Origin: Williamsia sp. 1135
GTDB taxonomy: Bacteria; Actinomycetota; Actinomycetes; Mycobacteriales; Mycobacteriaceae
Assembly: GCF_002095395.1 (NCBI RefSeq)
Contig: NZ_MJEI01000098.1
Coordinates: 1-64,000, forward strand
Length of the DNA: 64,000 bases
Direction of reading: 5' to 3'
Part shown: positions 46,463 through 55,066 of the stretch, in pieces
Numbering within the stretch: position 1 is the first letter of the stretch
Layout of the letters: each line of letters starts with the position of its first letter
The notes under the pieces: generated by a model
Databases searched by the model: none
Seen by the model: only the letters and a program-made list of their open reading frames with translations
Told to the model about the DNA's origin: nothing
Program-made: the position numbers and the translations under genes

Positions 46463-48883
46463 TCAGGCGATGATCAGGTCGAGCTCGTCATCGGTGACGC
46501 TCACCGACACCTTGCCGCCCTCGGTCAAGACCTCGTCGAGCAACAGGTCGGCGATGCGATCGTCGACCACCCGCTGGATCGACCGCCGCAACGGCCGGGC
46601 GCCGAACTCGGGCTGGTGTCCGTGTTCAGCGATCCAGTCCACCGCAGCAGAGCTGAACTCGATCTCGATACCCTTGGCGCCGAGCCGCTTGCGGCTGTCG
46701 GCCAGGAGTAGATCGGTGATCTCGTGCAGCTGGACGGTGTCGAGCTTGCGGAAGATCACGATCTCGTCGATGCGGTTCAAGAACTCGGGCCGCATCGACT
46801 CGCGCAGCCGCCCCATGACCTTCTCGCGCATCGGCTTCTCGGCCGCCCCGGTGTCACCCGAGTTGAAACCGAGGCCACCCGACTTGCTCGAGATGATGTC
46901 CGATCCCAAGTTGCTGGTCATGATCAGCACGGTGTTCTTGAAGTCGACCGTTCGACCCTGTCCATCTGTCAACCGGCCGTCGTCGAGAACCTGGAGCAAC
47001 GTGTTGAACACATCCGGGTGGGCCTTCTCGATCTCGTCCAGCAAGATGACCGAGTACGGGTTGCGCCGAACCTGTTCGGTGAGCTGACCCGCTTCGCCGT
47101 AGCCGACGTAGCCGGGAGGCGCCCCGATGAGGCGGCTCACCGTATGCCGTTCGCCGAACTCGCTCATATCCAGTCGCAGCAGCTTCTTCTCGTCGCCGAA
47201 CAGCGACGTCGCCAAAGCCTTTGCCAGTTCGGTCTTTCCCACACCGGTGGGTCCGAGGAACAGGAAGCTGCCGACGGGACGGTCCGGATCGCTCATACCG
47301 GTACGGCTCCGGCGCACCGCGCGAGCGATGGCCTTGACCGCATCATCCTGGCCGACGACACGCTGGTGCAGCTCGTCTTCGAGTCGGCGGAGGCGCTCCT
47401 TCTCCTGTTGGGTCATCTGACTTGCAGGTATCCCGGTTGCACGGGAGACGACGTCAGCGATGTGATCGGCAGTGACCTCGGGTGTGGACACAGGCGCGTC
47501 CGGACTTCCGTCGAGACGGGCCTGAACCTGCGCGGTCTCGTCACGCAACGCCGATGCCTTCTCGTAATCCTCTTGAGCGACAGCCTCTTCCTTAGCGGTC
47601 TCGAGTGCGGCCAGCTTCTTCTGCAAGGCCTCGATATCGTTGCCGGGGGAAGCCAGTTGCATGCGTGCACCGGCCTGGTCGATGAGGTCGATCGCCTTGT
47701 CCGGCAAGAACCGGTCGCCGATGTAGCGCGACGACAACTCGACGGCGGCAGTGATTGCCTCGTCGGTGTATCGGACGCCGTGGTGCTCCTCGTAACGGCC
47801 GCGCAGGCCGGTCAGGATCGCGACCGCGTCGTCGACGCTCGGCTCGGGGACCGTCACCGGCTGGAATCGCCGCTCGAGAGCTGGATCCTTCTCGATGTTC
47901 TTGCGGTATTCGTCGAGCGTGGTCGCGCCGACGATGTGCAGTTCGCCGCGAGCGAGCTTCGGCTTGAGGATGTTCGAGGCGTCCATGGACCCTTCGGCAC
48001 CGGCACCTGCCCCTGCGATGGTGTGCACCTCGTCGATGAAGACGATCAGTTCGTCCGAATGCGCGACGATCTCATCGATCACGCCGTTGAGGCGTTCCTC
48101 GAAGTCACCGCGGTAGCGGGTTCCCGACACCATGCTCGACAGGTCGAGTTGCACGATGCGTTTGCCCGAAAGACGTTCCGGTACCTCACCGTCGACGATC
48201 CGCTGAGCGAGACCTTCGACGATGGCGGTCTTGCCGACACCTGCTTCTCCTACCAGGACCGGGTTGTTCTTGGTCCGCCGGGAGAGGATCTCGATGGTCT
48301 GCGCGATCTCGTCGGCGCGGCCGATCACGGGGTCGACTCCGCCGGTGCGAGCGCGTTCGGTGAGGTCGAAACCGTACTTGTCCAGGTTGGGGGTCTCGCT
48401 GGGGGAGACCTCGTCTGATGAACCACCCTGCAGCGCGGTCTGCAGACGTTCGGGGGTCAGTCCGGCAGCGGCCAACAGGCGGCCTGCCGACCGATCCCGA
48501 TCGCCTGCGAGGGCGACGAACAGGTGCTCGGGATCGATGTAGGTCGAGCCCAGTGCCTGCGCGAGCTGATGCGCTTCGAAGACCGCGGTACGGACCGCGG
48601 CGCTCAGGGTGGTGGTGCCGATCCCTGCGGACGGACTCCCGCCGGGGAGACGTTGCTCGACGGCCGCAGCCACCGCTGCGGGGTCGGCGCCGGCCCGCTG
48701 CATCAAGCCGCGCGTCGGGTCATGCTCGGCCATGACGTGCAGAACATGCAGTGCATCGAGCTCCGCGTCGCCGCGACCGGCTGCGAACTGCGCCGCCTCG
48801 GCGATGAGGTCCTGGGTGGACTTGCTCATCAGACGACTGATGTCGATGCGCCGCGGGCCGTCGGGCCCGAAGAATGCTGCCAT
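46463..48883 (-). CDS. ClpC-like AAA+ unfoldase (Clp ATPase)
   Basis: The 806-residue protein has a Clp-N domain (residues about 20-140). The first AAA+ domain has Walker [22 protein letters not shown] and the R-finger region. A UVR-type coiled coil follows ([20 protein letters not shown]), not the long middle domain of ClpB. The second AAA+ domain has [28 protein letters not shown] and SNLGSD. That makes it ClpC-like, an unfoldase for ClpP or a disaggregase. ATG 48883 has AGGAGG nine bases upstream; the frame extends 42 bases further but lacks support. An HspR-type box lies about 25-40 bases upstream, suggesting heat-shock control. It is probably a second ClpC paralogue, not the main clpC1. 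Confidence 0.88.
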   Translation of the reverse strand: MAAFFGPDGPRRIDISRLMSKSTQDLIAEAAQFAAGRGDAELDALHVLHVMAEHDPTRGLMQRAGADPAAVAAAVEQRLPGGSPSAGIGTTTLSAAVRTAVFEAHQLAQALGSTYIDPEHLFVALAGDRDRSAGRLLAAAGLTPERLQTALQGGSSDEVSPSETPNLDKYGFDLTERARTGGVDPVIGRADEIAQTIEILSRRTKNNPVLVGEAGVGKTAIVEGLAQRIVDGEVPERLSGKRIVQLDLSSMVSGTRYRGDFEERLNGVIDEIVAHSDELIVFIDEVHTIAGAGAGAEGSMDASNILKPKLARGELHIVGATTLDEYRKNIEKDPALERRFQPVTVPEPSVDDAVAILTGLRGRYEEHHGVRYTDEAITAAVELSSRYIGDRFLPDKAIDLIDQAGARMQLASPGNDIEALQKKLAALETAKEEAVAQEDYEKASALRDETAQVQARLDGSPDAPVSTPEVTADHIADVVSRATGIPASQMTQQEKERLRRLEDELHQRVVGQDDAVKAIARAVRRSRTGMSDPDRPVGSFLFLGPTGVGKTELAKALATSLFGDEKKLLRLDMSEFGERHTVSRLIGAPPGYVGYGEAGQLTEQVRRNPYSVILLDEIEKAHPDVFNTLLQVLDDGRLTDGQGRTVDFKNTVLIMTSNLGSDIISSKSGGLGFNSGDTGAAEKPMREKVMGRLRESMRPEFLNRIDEIVIFRKLDTVQLHEITDLLLADSRKRLGAKGIEIEFSSAAVDWIAEHGHQPEFGARPLRRSIQRVVDDRIADLLLDEVLTEGGKVSVSVTDDELDLIIA

Positions 48884-48906
48884 TCGGGAAAGCCTCCTGT
48901 GAAGAG

Positions 48907-48937
48907 TTGAGTGCGTACGACTCAATCAACATGAGTC
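48907..48937 (-). promoter_or_regulatory. HAIR-like HspR box upstream of the ClpC-like gene
   Basis: TTGAGT-N7-ACTCAA at 48907-48925 is the core of the HAIR element (consensus CTTGAGT-N7-ACTCAAG) bound by the heat-shock repressor HspR in actinobacteria; only the outermost base on each side differs. A further half-site TGAGTC at 48932-48937 continues the spacing. The position just before the ribosome site fits repression. Confidence 0.75.
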
Positions 48938-48961
48938 GGGTGCTATCAATTCCCGGCGGGG

Positions 48962-49357
48962 CTAGCGATCCTTGTCGTCGCGCACTGCCCCTGGTCCCGT
49001 CACCTGTGCGCCGAGAGACTGCACACGTGCGCGCAATTCCCGGTCTGCGGTGACCACCCAGGTTGCGCAGTGGGTGTGCGCGGCGACGAGTTCGACGATG
49101 TGGTCGTCGCCCGAACCCGGGGCGCTTTCCACCTCGACCGTGGGAGTGGAGGTGATTCCGGCCGCTTGGCCTTCGACCACCAGAATGACCCGAATCGGTG
49201 GGTCGACACCACTGAAACCGTGCTCGCACAGCGACTCGAGCGAGTCCCGCAGACGCTCGTTCGCTCCGCGACGATCGCGCCACCAGCCATCTGGCCGGGA
49301 TCCGACGACGTTGGCCGCGTCGATGATCACCACCGGGTGTAGGTCGTCTGCTGTCAT
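48962..49357 (-). CDS. NYN/PIN-like domain protein
   Basis: The 131-residue protein reads VVIIDAANVVGSRPDGWWRDRRGANERL at the start, with SGDDHIVELVAAH and WVVTADRELRARVQSLGAQVTGPG later. These are the acidic residues of a NYN/PIN-type RNase fold (DxxN, DD, TxDxxL). Homologues are often labelled NTP pyrophosphohydrolase without evidence. The start ATG 49357 follows GACAAT by six bases. It is divergent from the cupin gene and 78 bases beyond the ClpC-like start. Confidence 0.75.
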   Translation of the reverse strand: MTADDLHPVVIIDAANVVGSRPDGWWRDRRGANERLRDSLESLCEHGFSGVDPPIRVILVVEGQAAGITSTPTVEVESAPGSGDDHIVELVAAHTHCATWVVTADRELRARVQSLGAQVTGPGAVRDDKDR

Positions 49358-49446
49358 CTGCCCATTGTCGCCGAGCGCGACCCTGGGACGGGGAAAGGCG
49401 TTAGCGTTGGCGTATCGCGGGGACCGACGGAAAGGGAATGCCAGTA

Positions 49447-49797
49447 ATGGTCGACACCGATTCCAACCTCGACGATCTGGCGGTGAAGCATCTGCGGCTC
49501 GCACATGATGACCCGCACGGTCGGAGCGCCGACATCCTCGTCCACGATGGCCCGCTGAGGCAGACCTTGATCGCGATGGTCGCGGGTTCGGAATTGGGCG
49601 AGCACAATTCGCCTCCGGCGGCGAGTGTCCTTGTGCTGTCCGGTGCGGTCACCGTGATTGCGGGTGACGATCAGGTGACGCTCCGATCGGGGGAGCTGCG
49701 CGGTCTCAGTCATCATCGGCACAGTGTCGCTGCCTCCGAGGATTCTGTATTCATCCTCACCACGGTGACTGGAACCGGCGAGCCGTCCCGCCGCTGA
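49447..49797 (+). CDS. Small cupin-domain protein
   Basis: The 116-residue single-domain beta-barrel protein has a cupin-like core: RQTLIAMVAGSELGEHNSPPAASVLVLSGAVTVIAGDDQVTLRSGELRGLSHHRHSVAASEDSVFILTTV. The metal-binding His/Glu set is partly present (GEHNSPP, HHRHS). No reaction can be assigned. ATG 49447 is preferred because AAAGGGA lies about ten bases upstream; the earlier ATG 49438 is too close to it. Confidence 0.72.
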   Translation: MVDTDSNLDDLAVKHLRLAHDDPHGRSADILVHDGPLRQTLIAMVAGSELGEHNSPPAASVLVLSGAVTVIAGDDQVTLRSGELRGLSHHRHSVAASEDSVFILTTVTGTGEPSRR

Positions 49798-49805
49798 GCT
49801 TAAAT

Positions 49806-49841
49806 ACTTAGCCCTTGCGGTAAGTGTCAGCTCTTGATACT
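49806..49841 (+). promoter_or_regulatory. Operator and -10 of the first ArsR/AHSA1 pair
   Basis: ACTTA-N10-TAAGT (49806-49825) lies upstream of a GATACT -10 (49836-49841), which ends seven bases before ATG 49849. The same ACTTA/TAAGT half-site occurs as CTTATATAAG in the promoter of the second ArsR gene (53039-53048). Confidence 0.5.
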
Positions 49842-49848
49842 TTTCCTT

Positions 49849-50187
49849 ATGGCTCAGTATCAGCAAGAGTTGAACGGCGTTTTCCAGGCGCTCGCGGACC
49901 CCACCCGGCGTGCGGTGCTGGGCCGTCTGGGGCAGGGACCGGCGAGCATCAGCGAACTGGCCGGGCCGTTCGACATGGCGCTGCCGTCTTTCATGAAACA
50001 CATCCGGCTGCTGGAGGCGAGCGGCTGGATTCGCACAGAGAAGGCCGGGCGGGTTCGCACGTGCGTGATCGAGAAGCAGCAATTCGAGGTCGCCGAGTCC
50101 TGGCTCGCGGGGCAGCGCGCCATCTGGGAGGGCCGGACCGACCGGCTCGAAGCATTTGTCACCACATCCGAGGAGCACAACCAATGA
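49849..50187 (+). CDS. ArsR family HTH regulator (paired with AHSA1 protein)
   Basis: The 112-residue winged-helix protein starts NGVFQALADPTRRAVLGRLGQGPASISELAGPFDMALPSFMKHIRLLEASGWIRTEKAGRVRTCVIEKQQF, the ArsR fold. It has no clear metal-binding Cys set. ArsR genes of this subgroup precede SRPBCC/AHSA1 genes in many bacteria. The stop overlaps the next start (ATGA), so the pair is coupled. The likely effector is an organic ligand bound by the partner protein. Confidence 0.88.
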   Translation: MAQYQQELNGVFQALADPTRRAVLGRLGQGPASISELAGPFDMALPSFMKHIRLLEASGWIRTEKAGRVRTCVIEKQQFEVAESWLAGQRAIWEGRTDRLEAFVTTSEEHNQ

Positions 50188-50654
50188 CCACATACATCGA
50201 CACCGAGCGCGACCTGGTGGTCTCGCGCATCATCAGAGCACCGCGGGCCGCAGTGTGGTCCGCCTGGACCGAGCCCGCAAAGTTCGAGAAATGGTGGGTC
50301 CCGGCTCCAGCCGAATGCAAGGTGGCGGCTTTCGACCTGCAACCCGGCGGCGACTTCAGGACCGAGATACGCGAGAGCGGTGGTGATTTCTCACCGCATA
50401 TCGATGGATGCTTCCTCGCGGTAGACCATCTCGAACGCATTGTGTTCACCACTGCGTTGGTCGGCGGATGGCGTCCAGCTCTGAACCCCTTCATGACGGC
50501 CACCATCACGTTCGCGGATCACCCGGACGGTACCGAGTACACCGCCACCGCGATGCACAAAGACATCACAGATCGAAACATGCATGACGAGCTGGGCTTC
50601 CAGGACGGGTGGGGCACGGTCACTCGGCAACTCGCCGAACTCGCCGAGGCCTGA
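50184..50654 (+). CDS. SRPBCC/AHSA1-domain protein
   Basis: The 156-residue protein has the AHSA1-type START fold: DLVVSRIIRAPRAAVWSAWTEPAKFEKWWVP at the start, GGDFRTEIRESGG in the middle and HDELGFQDGWGTVTRQLAELAE at the end. The fold makes a hydrophobic ligand pocket; the ligand is unknown. It is translationally coupled to the ArsR regulator ahead of it. A paralogous pair lies 1.4 kb downstream on the opposite strand. Confidence 0.87.
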   Translation: MTTYIDTERDLVVSRIIRAPRAAVWSAWTEPAKFEKWWVPAPAECKVAAFDLQPGGDFRTEIRESGGDFSPHIDGCFLAVDHLERIVFTTALVGGWRPALNPFMTATITFADHPDGTEYTATAMHKDITDRNMHDELGFQDGWGTVTRQLAELAEA

Positions 50655-50701
50655 CCGGCCGCCGAGCGCTGCTGCACCAAGGGGCGGAGCTGTCCCGAGT
50701 C

Positions 50702-50707
50702 TAGGAT
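50702..50707 (+). promoter_or_regulatory. -10 element of leaderless promoter
   Basis: TAGGAT ends seven bases before ATG 50715. Confidence 0.45.
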
Positions 50708-50714
50708 CGAGTCC

Positions 50715-51701
50715 ATGCGATTCGGATTGTTTGTTCCTCAGGGTTGGCGTTTGGACCTGGTCGGTATCGACCCCGCAGATCAGTGGGCGGTGATGCGCGA
50801 TTTCTCGGTCCGGGCGGATCAGGGATCGTGGGACTCGTTGTGGGTCTATGACCATTTCCACACAGTCCCGGCGCCGACCGAGGAGGCCACGCACGAGGCC
50901 TGGACCCTCATGTCTGCTCTCGCGGCATCGACCTCACGGATTCGGCTCGGCCAGATGTGCACGGCGATGAGTTACCGCAACCCGGCATACCTTGCCAAAG
51001 TGGCAGCGACAACAGACCTGATCTCCGGCGGGCGGGTCGAGATGGGTATCGGCGGCGGGTGGTACGAGCATGAATGGCGAGCGTACGGCTACGGATTCCC
51101 TTCGGCCGGAGAGCGTTTGGGGCGCCTCGACGAAGGTGTGCAGATCATGAAGCAGGCCTGGACCACTGGCGTTGCGACGCTTGACGGCAAGCACTACCAG
51201 GTCGATGGCGCCATCTGCCGTCCACTTCCGTTGCAGGACGGAGGTATTCCGATCTGGATCGCGGGCGGCGGAGAAAAGGTGACACTGAAGATCGCGGCGA
51301 AGTACGCGCAATACACCAACTTCGACGGCACCCCCGAGGGCTTCACTCAGAAGTCGGAGATCCTCCGTGCGCACTGCGACACGGTCGGTACCGACTTCGA
51401 CGCCATCGTCCGCTCTGCCAATTACAACGTGGCCATCGGATCAACCGAGGCCGAGGTCGAGCAGCGTTTGGCGACCTTGGTGGAGCGCCTGACGCCGCAT
51501 GTCGGAGCGGAGAAGGCCGAGGCGGCGCTAGGGGCGTTCCGGAACCTGCCCGGAGTCGGTACTCCGCAGCAGATCATCGACAAACTGTCGGCGCTCAAGG
51601 AGAAGGGGATGTCGTACGGAATCTTCTACTTCCCCGAGGCCGCCTACGATCTGTCGGGCATCGAACTCTTCGAGCAGGAAGTGGTGCCCGCACTGCGCTG
51701 A
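50715..51701 (+). CDS. LLM class F420-dependent oxidoreductase
   Basis: The 328-residue luciferase-like TIM barrel starts MRFGLFVPQGWRLDL. It shows SLWVYDHFHTVP, RIRLGQMCTAMSYRNPAYLAKVAATTDLISGGRVEMGIGGGWYEHEWRAYGY and GGIPIWIAGGGEKVTLKIAAKYA, the hallmarks of F420-dependent members of actinobacteria. It would use reduced F420 for hydride transfer; the substrate is unknown. It has its own leaderless-type promoter. Confidence 0.88.
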   Translation: MRFGLFVPQGWRLDLVGIDPADQWAVMRDFSVRADQGSWDSLWVYDHFHTVPAPTEEATHEAWTLMSALAASTSRIRLGQMCTAMSYRNPAYLAKVAATTDLISGGRVEMGIGGGWYEHEWRAYGYGFPSAGERLGRLDEGVQIMKQAWTTGVATLDGKHYQVDGAICRPLPLQDGGIPIWIAGGGEKVTLKIAAKYAQYTNFDGTPEGFTQKSEILRAHCDTVGTDFDAIVRSANYNVAIGSTEAEVEQRLATLVERLTPHVGAEKAEAALGAFRNLPGVGTPQQIIDKLSALKEKGMSYGIFYFPEAAYDLSGIELFEQEVVPALR

Positions 51702-51727
51702 TCGTCTCGCCGGCGAACGAGCCCGCG

Positions 51728-51967
51728 TCAGGCCTGGCCCCGGAACTGTTCGACCTGGCTGCGCAGTCGGGCGATGTCGTCGGCAAGGGCCGCCGCTCGC
51801 GCTTCCGTTCGCTGTGTCGCTGCCTCCTCCGAGGGCGTATCGGCCTCGGAGGAGGCGGTGTTTTCGGTGGTGAGTCCATCGATCAGACCGTCCAGTGCTG
51901 CTTCGGCCACGGCAAGCGCCTCGCGTAGTCGCTGAATCTCCGCTGCGTCCGACCCTGGTGCTGACAT
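51728..51967 (-). CDS. Small coiled-coil hypothetical protein
   Basis: The 79-residue acidic protein has two helical heptad segments: AEIQRLREALAVAEAALDGLIDGL and RAAALADDIARLRSQVEQF. A Ser/Glu/Thr-rich stretch joins them. No family is recognised. A TAGACT -10 ends six bases before ATG 51967 (GTG 51970 is an alternative), which supports it as a real, leaderless gene. Confidence 0.6.
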   Translation of the reverse strand: MSAPGSDAAEIQRLREALAVAEAALDGLIDGLTTENTASSEADTPSEEAATQRTEARAAALADDIARLRSQVEQFRGQA

Positions 51968-52012
51968 CACGCCAGTCTATGGGGCGTCGGTAGTTACTCT
52001 GGTCGAGCTTCG

Positions 52013-52672
52013 CTACGCTTCGTCGCCTTCGGTCCCGAGGTAGAACGCCGTCGTACGCATCTCGAATGCTCGGGCGAGCGCCTCGGGAGTGCCGGCGGAT
52101 ACCGCTGCGTCGGCCCACCGCCTACTGCTGTCGGACATGAAGTGCTGAGCCTGGTCGGTGTGCACCCACTGCGTGCTCTCCGCGGGTGCAGACGCGCCTG
52201 TCGTGAGATGGTGTGCCAGGCCCAGTAGACCGAGGTCCCAACCGATGCCGACAGAACCGGGTCCGTACTCGGTCCAGCGATCCGCGGCGACATCGGCTCC
52301 GTGCTCGATGGTCAACCGGCTGCGATCGGAGTCCAGGGACTCCAGACGAACGGTCAATTCGCTGACCTCGCCGCCGAACTCCCAGCTCAGGGTGTAACCG
52401 TGGGGCGGGTCGCAACTCTTGACAGTGCCGCCGGCGTTGCCTTCGATCTGGTACGTGCCGCCGAGTTTCAAGTCCCCGGTGACGGGTGCGAACCAGCGGG
52501 CCAGTCGGTCGGCGGTGGTGCACGCTTCCCACAGGTCATCGATATCGGTGTCGTAGCTCTGACTCAGACCCGCAACGATGCTGAACGTCCTTCCGTTGTC
52601 GGTCGTGGTCACACTGCGGGTCACTGCGTCGAGTTGCCCGTCAGCGGTGGTGGTGAGGTCCTGCTCGGTCAT
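52013..52672 (-). CDS. SRPBCC/AHSA1-domain protein (second pair)
   Basis: The 219-residue protein has an AHSA1-like domain (FSIVAGLSQSYDTDIDDLWEACTTADRLARWFAPVTGDLKLGGTYQIEGNAGGTV) and an extra C-terminal helical region (QAQHFMSDSSRRWADAAVSAGTPEALARAFEMRTTAFYLG). ATG 52672 has GGAGAAGAG directly upstream and overlaps the stop of the ArsR gene before it. Function as a ligand-binding partner of the regulator is inferred. Confidence 0.85.
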   Translation of the reverse strand: MTEQDLTTTADGQLDAVTRSVTTTDNGRTFSIVAGLSQSYDTDIDDLWEACTTADRLARWFAPVTGDLKLGGTYQIEGNAGGTVKSCDPPHGYTLSWEFGGEVSELTVRLESLDSDRSRLTIEHGADVAADRWTEYGPGSVGIGWDLGLLGLAHHLTTGASAPAESTQWVHTDQAQHFMSDSSRRWADAAVSAGTPEALARAFEMRTTAFYLGTEGDEA

Positions 52673-53016
52673 CTCTTCTCCTCGGGGTGAAGTCTTCGAG
52701 CTCGTTTTCCACGTGCGATCTCGGTGTCGAGGGCGGCAAGCTTCGGTGCCCAGAACCCTCGAAACTGATCGAGCCAATCGTCCACGGCGCGTAGGGGATC
52801 GGCGTCGACGGAGTACAGGCGACGAGCGCCGTCGGGCCTGACGGTCGTGAACCCGTTCTCGCGCAACAGCCGAAGATGCTGTGAGACCGCCGGCTGACTG
52901 ATCCCGTACTCCTCGCAGATGACCTCACTGAGCCGGCCTGCGGGAAGCTCACCGTCGGCAAGCAACTCGAGCAGCCGCCGGCGGACGGGATCACTGAGTA
53001 CATCGAACGCGTGCAC
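52669..53016 (-). CDS. ArsR family HTH regulator (second pair)
   Basis: The 115-residue winged-helix protein starts with GTG. It has AFDVLSDPVRRRLLELLADGELPAGRLSEVICEEYGISQPAVSQHLRLLRENGFTTVRPDGARRLYSVDADPL, and a C-terminal WLDQFRGFWAPKLAALDTEI helix typical of ArsR regulators that accompany SRPBCC proteins. The promoter on the - strand has TTGACT-N18-AATACT, with the -10 six bases before the start and a palindrome at the -35 edge. Confidence 0.88.
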   Translation of the reverse strand: MHAFDVLSDPVRRRLLELLADGELPAGRLSEVICEEYGISQPAVSQHLRLLRENGFTTVRPDGARRLYSVDADPLRAVDDWLDQFRGFWAPKLAALDTEIARGKRARRLHPEEKR

Positions 53017-53022
53017 AGGGCT

Positions 53023-53052
53023 AGTATTTCAGGGCTGGCTTATATAAGTCAA
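53023..53052 (-). promoter_or_regulatory. Promoter and operator of second ArsR gene
   Basis: TTGACT (53052-53047), an 18-bp spacer and AATACT (53028-53023) form a promoter. The perfect palindrome CTTATATAAG (53039-53048) overlaps the -35 side, as expected for an autorepressor. Confidence 0.6.
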
Positions 53053-53094
53053 CACGCAACTGATGGCCGTCTCTGAATTTGTGACAATGTCCGG

Positions 53095-53589
53095 GTGAGC
53101 GACATCGATCCCGATCGGCATCTCTACGGGGACCCCGACGCACCCGTCCGCATCGTCGAATACGGCGATTTCGAATGTCCGTATTGCCAAGCGGCGGCTC
53201 CGATACTCAAAAGGGTGGTGGACGAGTCGAAGGGCCGGACGTGTCTGATCTTTCGACACTTCCCACTGTTCGAGGTGCACCCGTTCGCGCTCACTGCGGC
53301 CTTGGCGGCCGAGGCGTCGGGACAACGGTTCTGGGACATGCACGACGAGCTGTTCGCCCACCAGAACCATCTCGACGACTCACACCTCGCGGAATACGCG
53401 TACCGGGCGGGGGTGGTCGATTCGGTGATCGGCCTGGCGGCACAGCCCTACAGGGCGGCGGTCGAAGCGGATTACAACAGGGGAGTCGGCGAGGGTGTCC
53501 GCGGGACCCCGAGCCTGTTCATCGACGACGTCCGGTACACCGGCGAGGTGGAGCTCGAAGCCTTACGCAGGGCCACCGGCTCTGCTTAG
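53095..53589 (+). CDS. DsbA-like thioredoxin-fold protein
   Basis: The 164-residue protein has the DSBA/thioredoxin-like pattern: VRIVEYGDFECPYCQAAAPILKRVV with a CPYC active site near residue 27, FRHFPLFEVHPFALTAALAAEAS, and the cis-Pro loop GTPSLFIDDVRYTG. No signal peptide is seen, so it is probably cytosolic. It ends 14 bases from the convergent nhaA stop. Thioredoxin-like domains of this sort are known as C-terminal fusions in some actinobacterial NhaA proteins, which suggests a link. Confidence 0.85.
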   Translation: MSDIDPDRHLYGDPDAPVRIVEYGDFECPYCQAAAPILKRVVDESKGRTCLIFRHFPLFEVHPFALTAALAAEASGQRFWDMHDELFAHQNHLDDSHLAEYAYRAGVVDSVIGLAAQPYRAAVEADYNRGVGEGVRGTPSLFIDDVRYTGEVELEALRRATGSA

Positions 53590-53603
53590 GCGTGCGCGGG
53601 ACA

Positions 53604-55037
53604 TCAGCGGAGGGTGGGGTCGATCCACGGCCCGACGGGCAGGCTCGGCGGGTTGTCGGCGTCGGCGAGACTGCACAACGGAAGCCGCTCACCGAGATAA
53701 CGCAGTAACACCGAGCCCAGGATGGCCGCGATGGCAGAACCGGCGAGCACACCGATCTTCGCGTCCTGCTGCAGCACCGGGTCGTCGAAGGCGAGGTCGG
53801 TGATGAACAGCGAGATCGTGAATCCGATGCCGGCGAGCACCGCGCCGCCGATGAGATGTCCGTAGCGGACCTGACCCGGCAGGTATCCGAGTCCGAACTT
53901 GAGGGCCAGTCCCGCGGCGATCGAGATCCCCACACCGTTGCCGACGACCAACGCCACGATGATGCCGATCGTCACCGAAGAGCTGGAAGCCGCACTCAAG
54001 GCGTCCGCGCTCAGCACCACGCCGGCATTGGCCAGACCGAACAAGGGGACCACCACCAGTGCGCTCACGGGGTGCAAGGAGTCCTGGAGACGCTCGTTCG
54101 CGGGAACAGTCGCCCGGACCGCTGCCGACGCCAACCTCGCACGGGTGGCGTCCGCGCGTTGTATCGCGAGGCGGCCATAGGCACGAACTCGCTCGCGCTG
54201 TTCGGGTTCGACTGCCGCGGTAGGGATGATCACGCCCAGAATCACGCCGGCCAGCGTGGGATGGAGTCCCGATTCGAAGACCGCACACCACAACGCGATG
54301 CCCACCAGGATGTAGGGCCGCAGTTTCCACATGCGCGCCCAGCGCATGAACACCAGTACGGCGATCAGCACGACGACCACACCCAGGGCCGGTAGTGACA
54401 CGTCATCGGTGTAGAAGATCGCCATGACGGTGATCGCGCCGATGTCGTCGACGATCGCCAGGGTCAGCAGGAACAAACGGATCTGATCGGGGCACCGAGG
54501 CCCGAACAGCGCCAAGATGCCGAGCAGGAAGGCTGTGTCGGTCGAGATCGGGATACCCCAGCCTGCGGCGGCGGGGCCCGTGGGTTGGAAGGCCAGATAG
54601 ATCAGGGCGGGCAGGACTAGACCGCCGATGGCACCGAGGACGGGGACGATCACTGTGCGGCGATCGGTGAGTTCACCGACCGTGACCTCGCGGCTGATCT
54701 CCAAGCCGACCACCAAGAAAAATATGGCCATCGCGGCGTCGTTGACGATGTGCTGGAAGTCCAGCGCCGTCGACCATGAACCGATGCTGAGCACCACATC
54801 GGTGTGCCAGAACGAGTCATACTCGGCGCCGGGGACATTCGCCCACACCAAGGCCAGAACGGTCGCGGCCAGCAGCAATCCGGCGCTGCCCGACTCCTTG
54901 GAGAGGAACTGCAGCGCCCGCGGCGACACCGAGGTCCTCGACGATGTCAGCCGGGTGGTCGGCCCGGGTCCGATCGTCAGTCCAGAACCGACCGAATTCG
55001 CTGCCGGTCCGTGATCATCACTTGCCACGCCGATCAT
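53604..55037 (-). CDS. nhaA: Na+/H+ antiporter NhaA
   Basis: The 477-residue membrane protein has about 12 helices. Family signatures include FLSKESGSAGLLLAATVLALVWAN, VNDAAMAIFFLVVGLEISREV, GWGIPISTDTAFLLGILALFG (antiporter Asp-containing helix), LAIVDDIGAITVMAIFYT (the paired Asp residues) and LIGGAVLAGIGFTISLFITDLAF. NhaA exports sodium in exchange for protons and sets internal pH. The first 40 residues are variable, so the exact start is uncertain. There is no C-terminal thioredoxin fusion; a DsbA-like gene lies next door instead. Confidence 0.92.
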   Translation of the reverse strand: MIGVASDDHGPAANSVGSGLTIGPGPTTRLTSSRTSVSPRALQFLSKESGSAGLLLAATVLALVWANVPGAEYDSFWHTDVVLSIGSWSTALDFQHIVNDAAMAIFFLVVGLEISREVTVGELTDRRTVIVPVLGAIGGLVLPALIYLAFQPTGPAAAGWGIPISTDTAFLLGILALFGPRCPDQIRLFLLTLAIVDDIGAITVMAIFYTDDVSLPALGVVVVLIAVLVFMRWARMWKLRPYILVGIALWCAVFESGLHPTLAGVILGVIIPTAAVEPEQRERVRAYGRLAIQRADATRARLASAAVRATVPANERLQDSLHPVSALVVVPLFGLANAGVVLSADALSAASSSSVTIGIIVALVVGNGVGISIAAGLALKFGLGYLPGQVRYGHLIGGAVLAGIGFTISLFITDLAFDDPVLQQDAKIGVLAGSAIAAILGSVLLRYLGERLPLCSLADADNPPSLPVGPWIDPTLR

Positions 55038-55066
55038 TGTGCGTCAGCGCGCGGCGTCCGGCTCGG

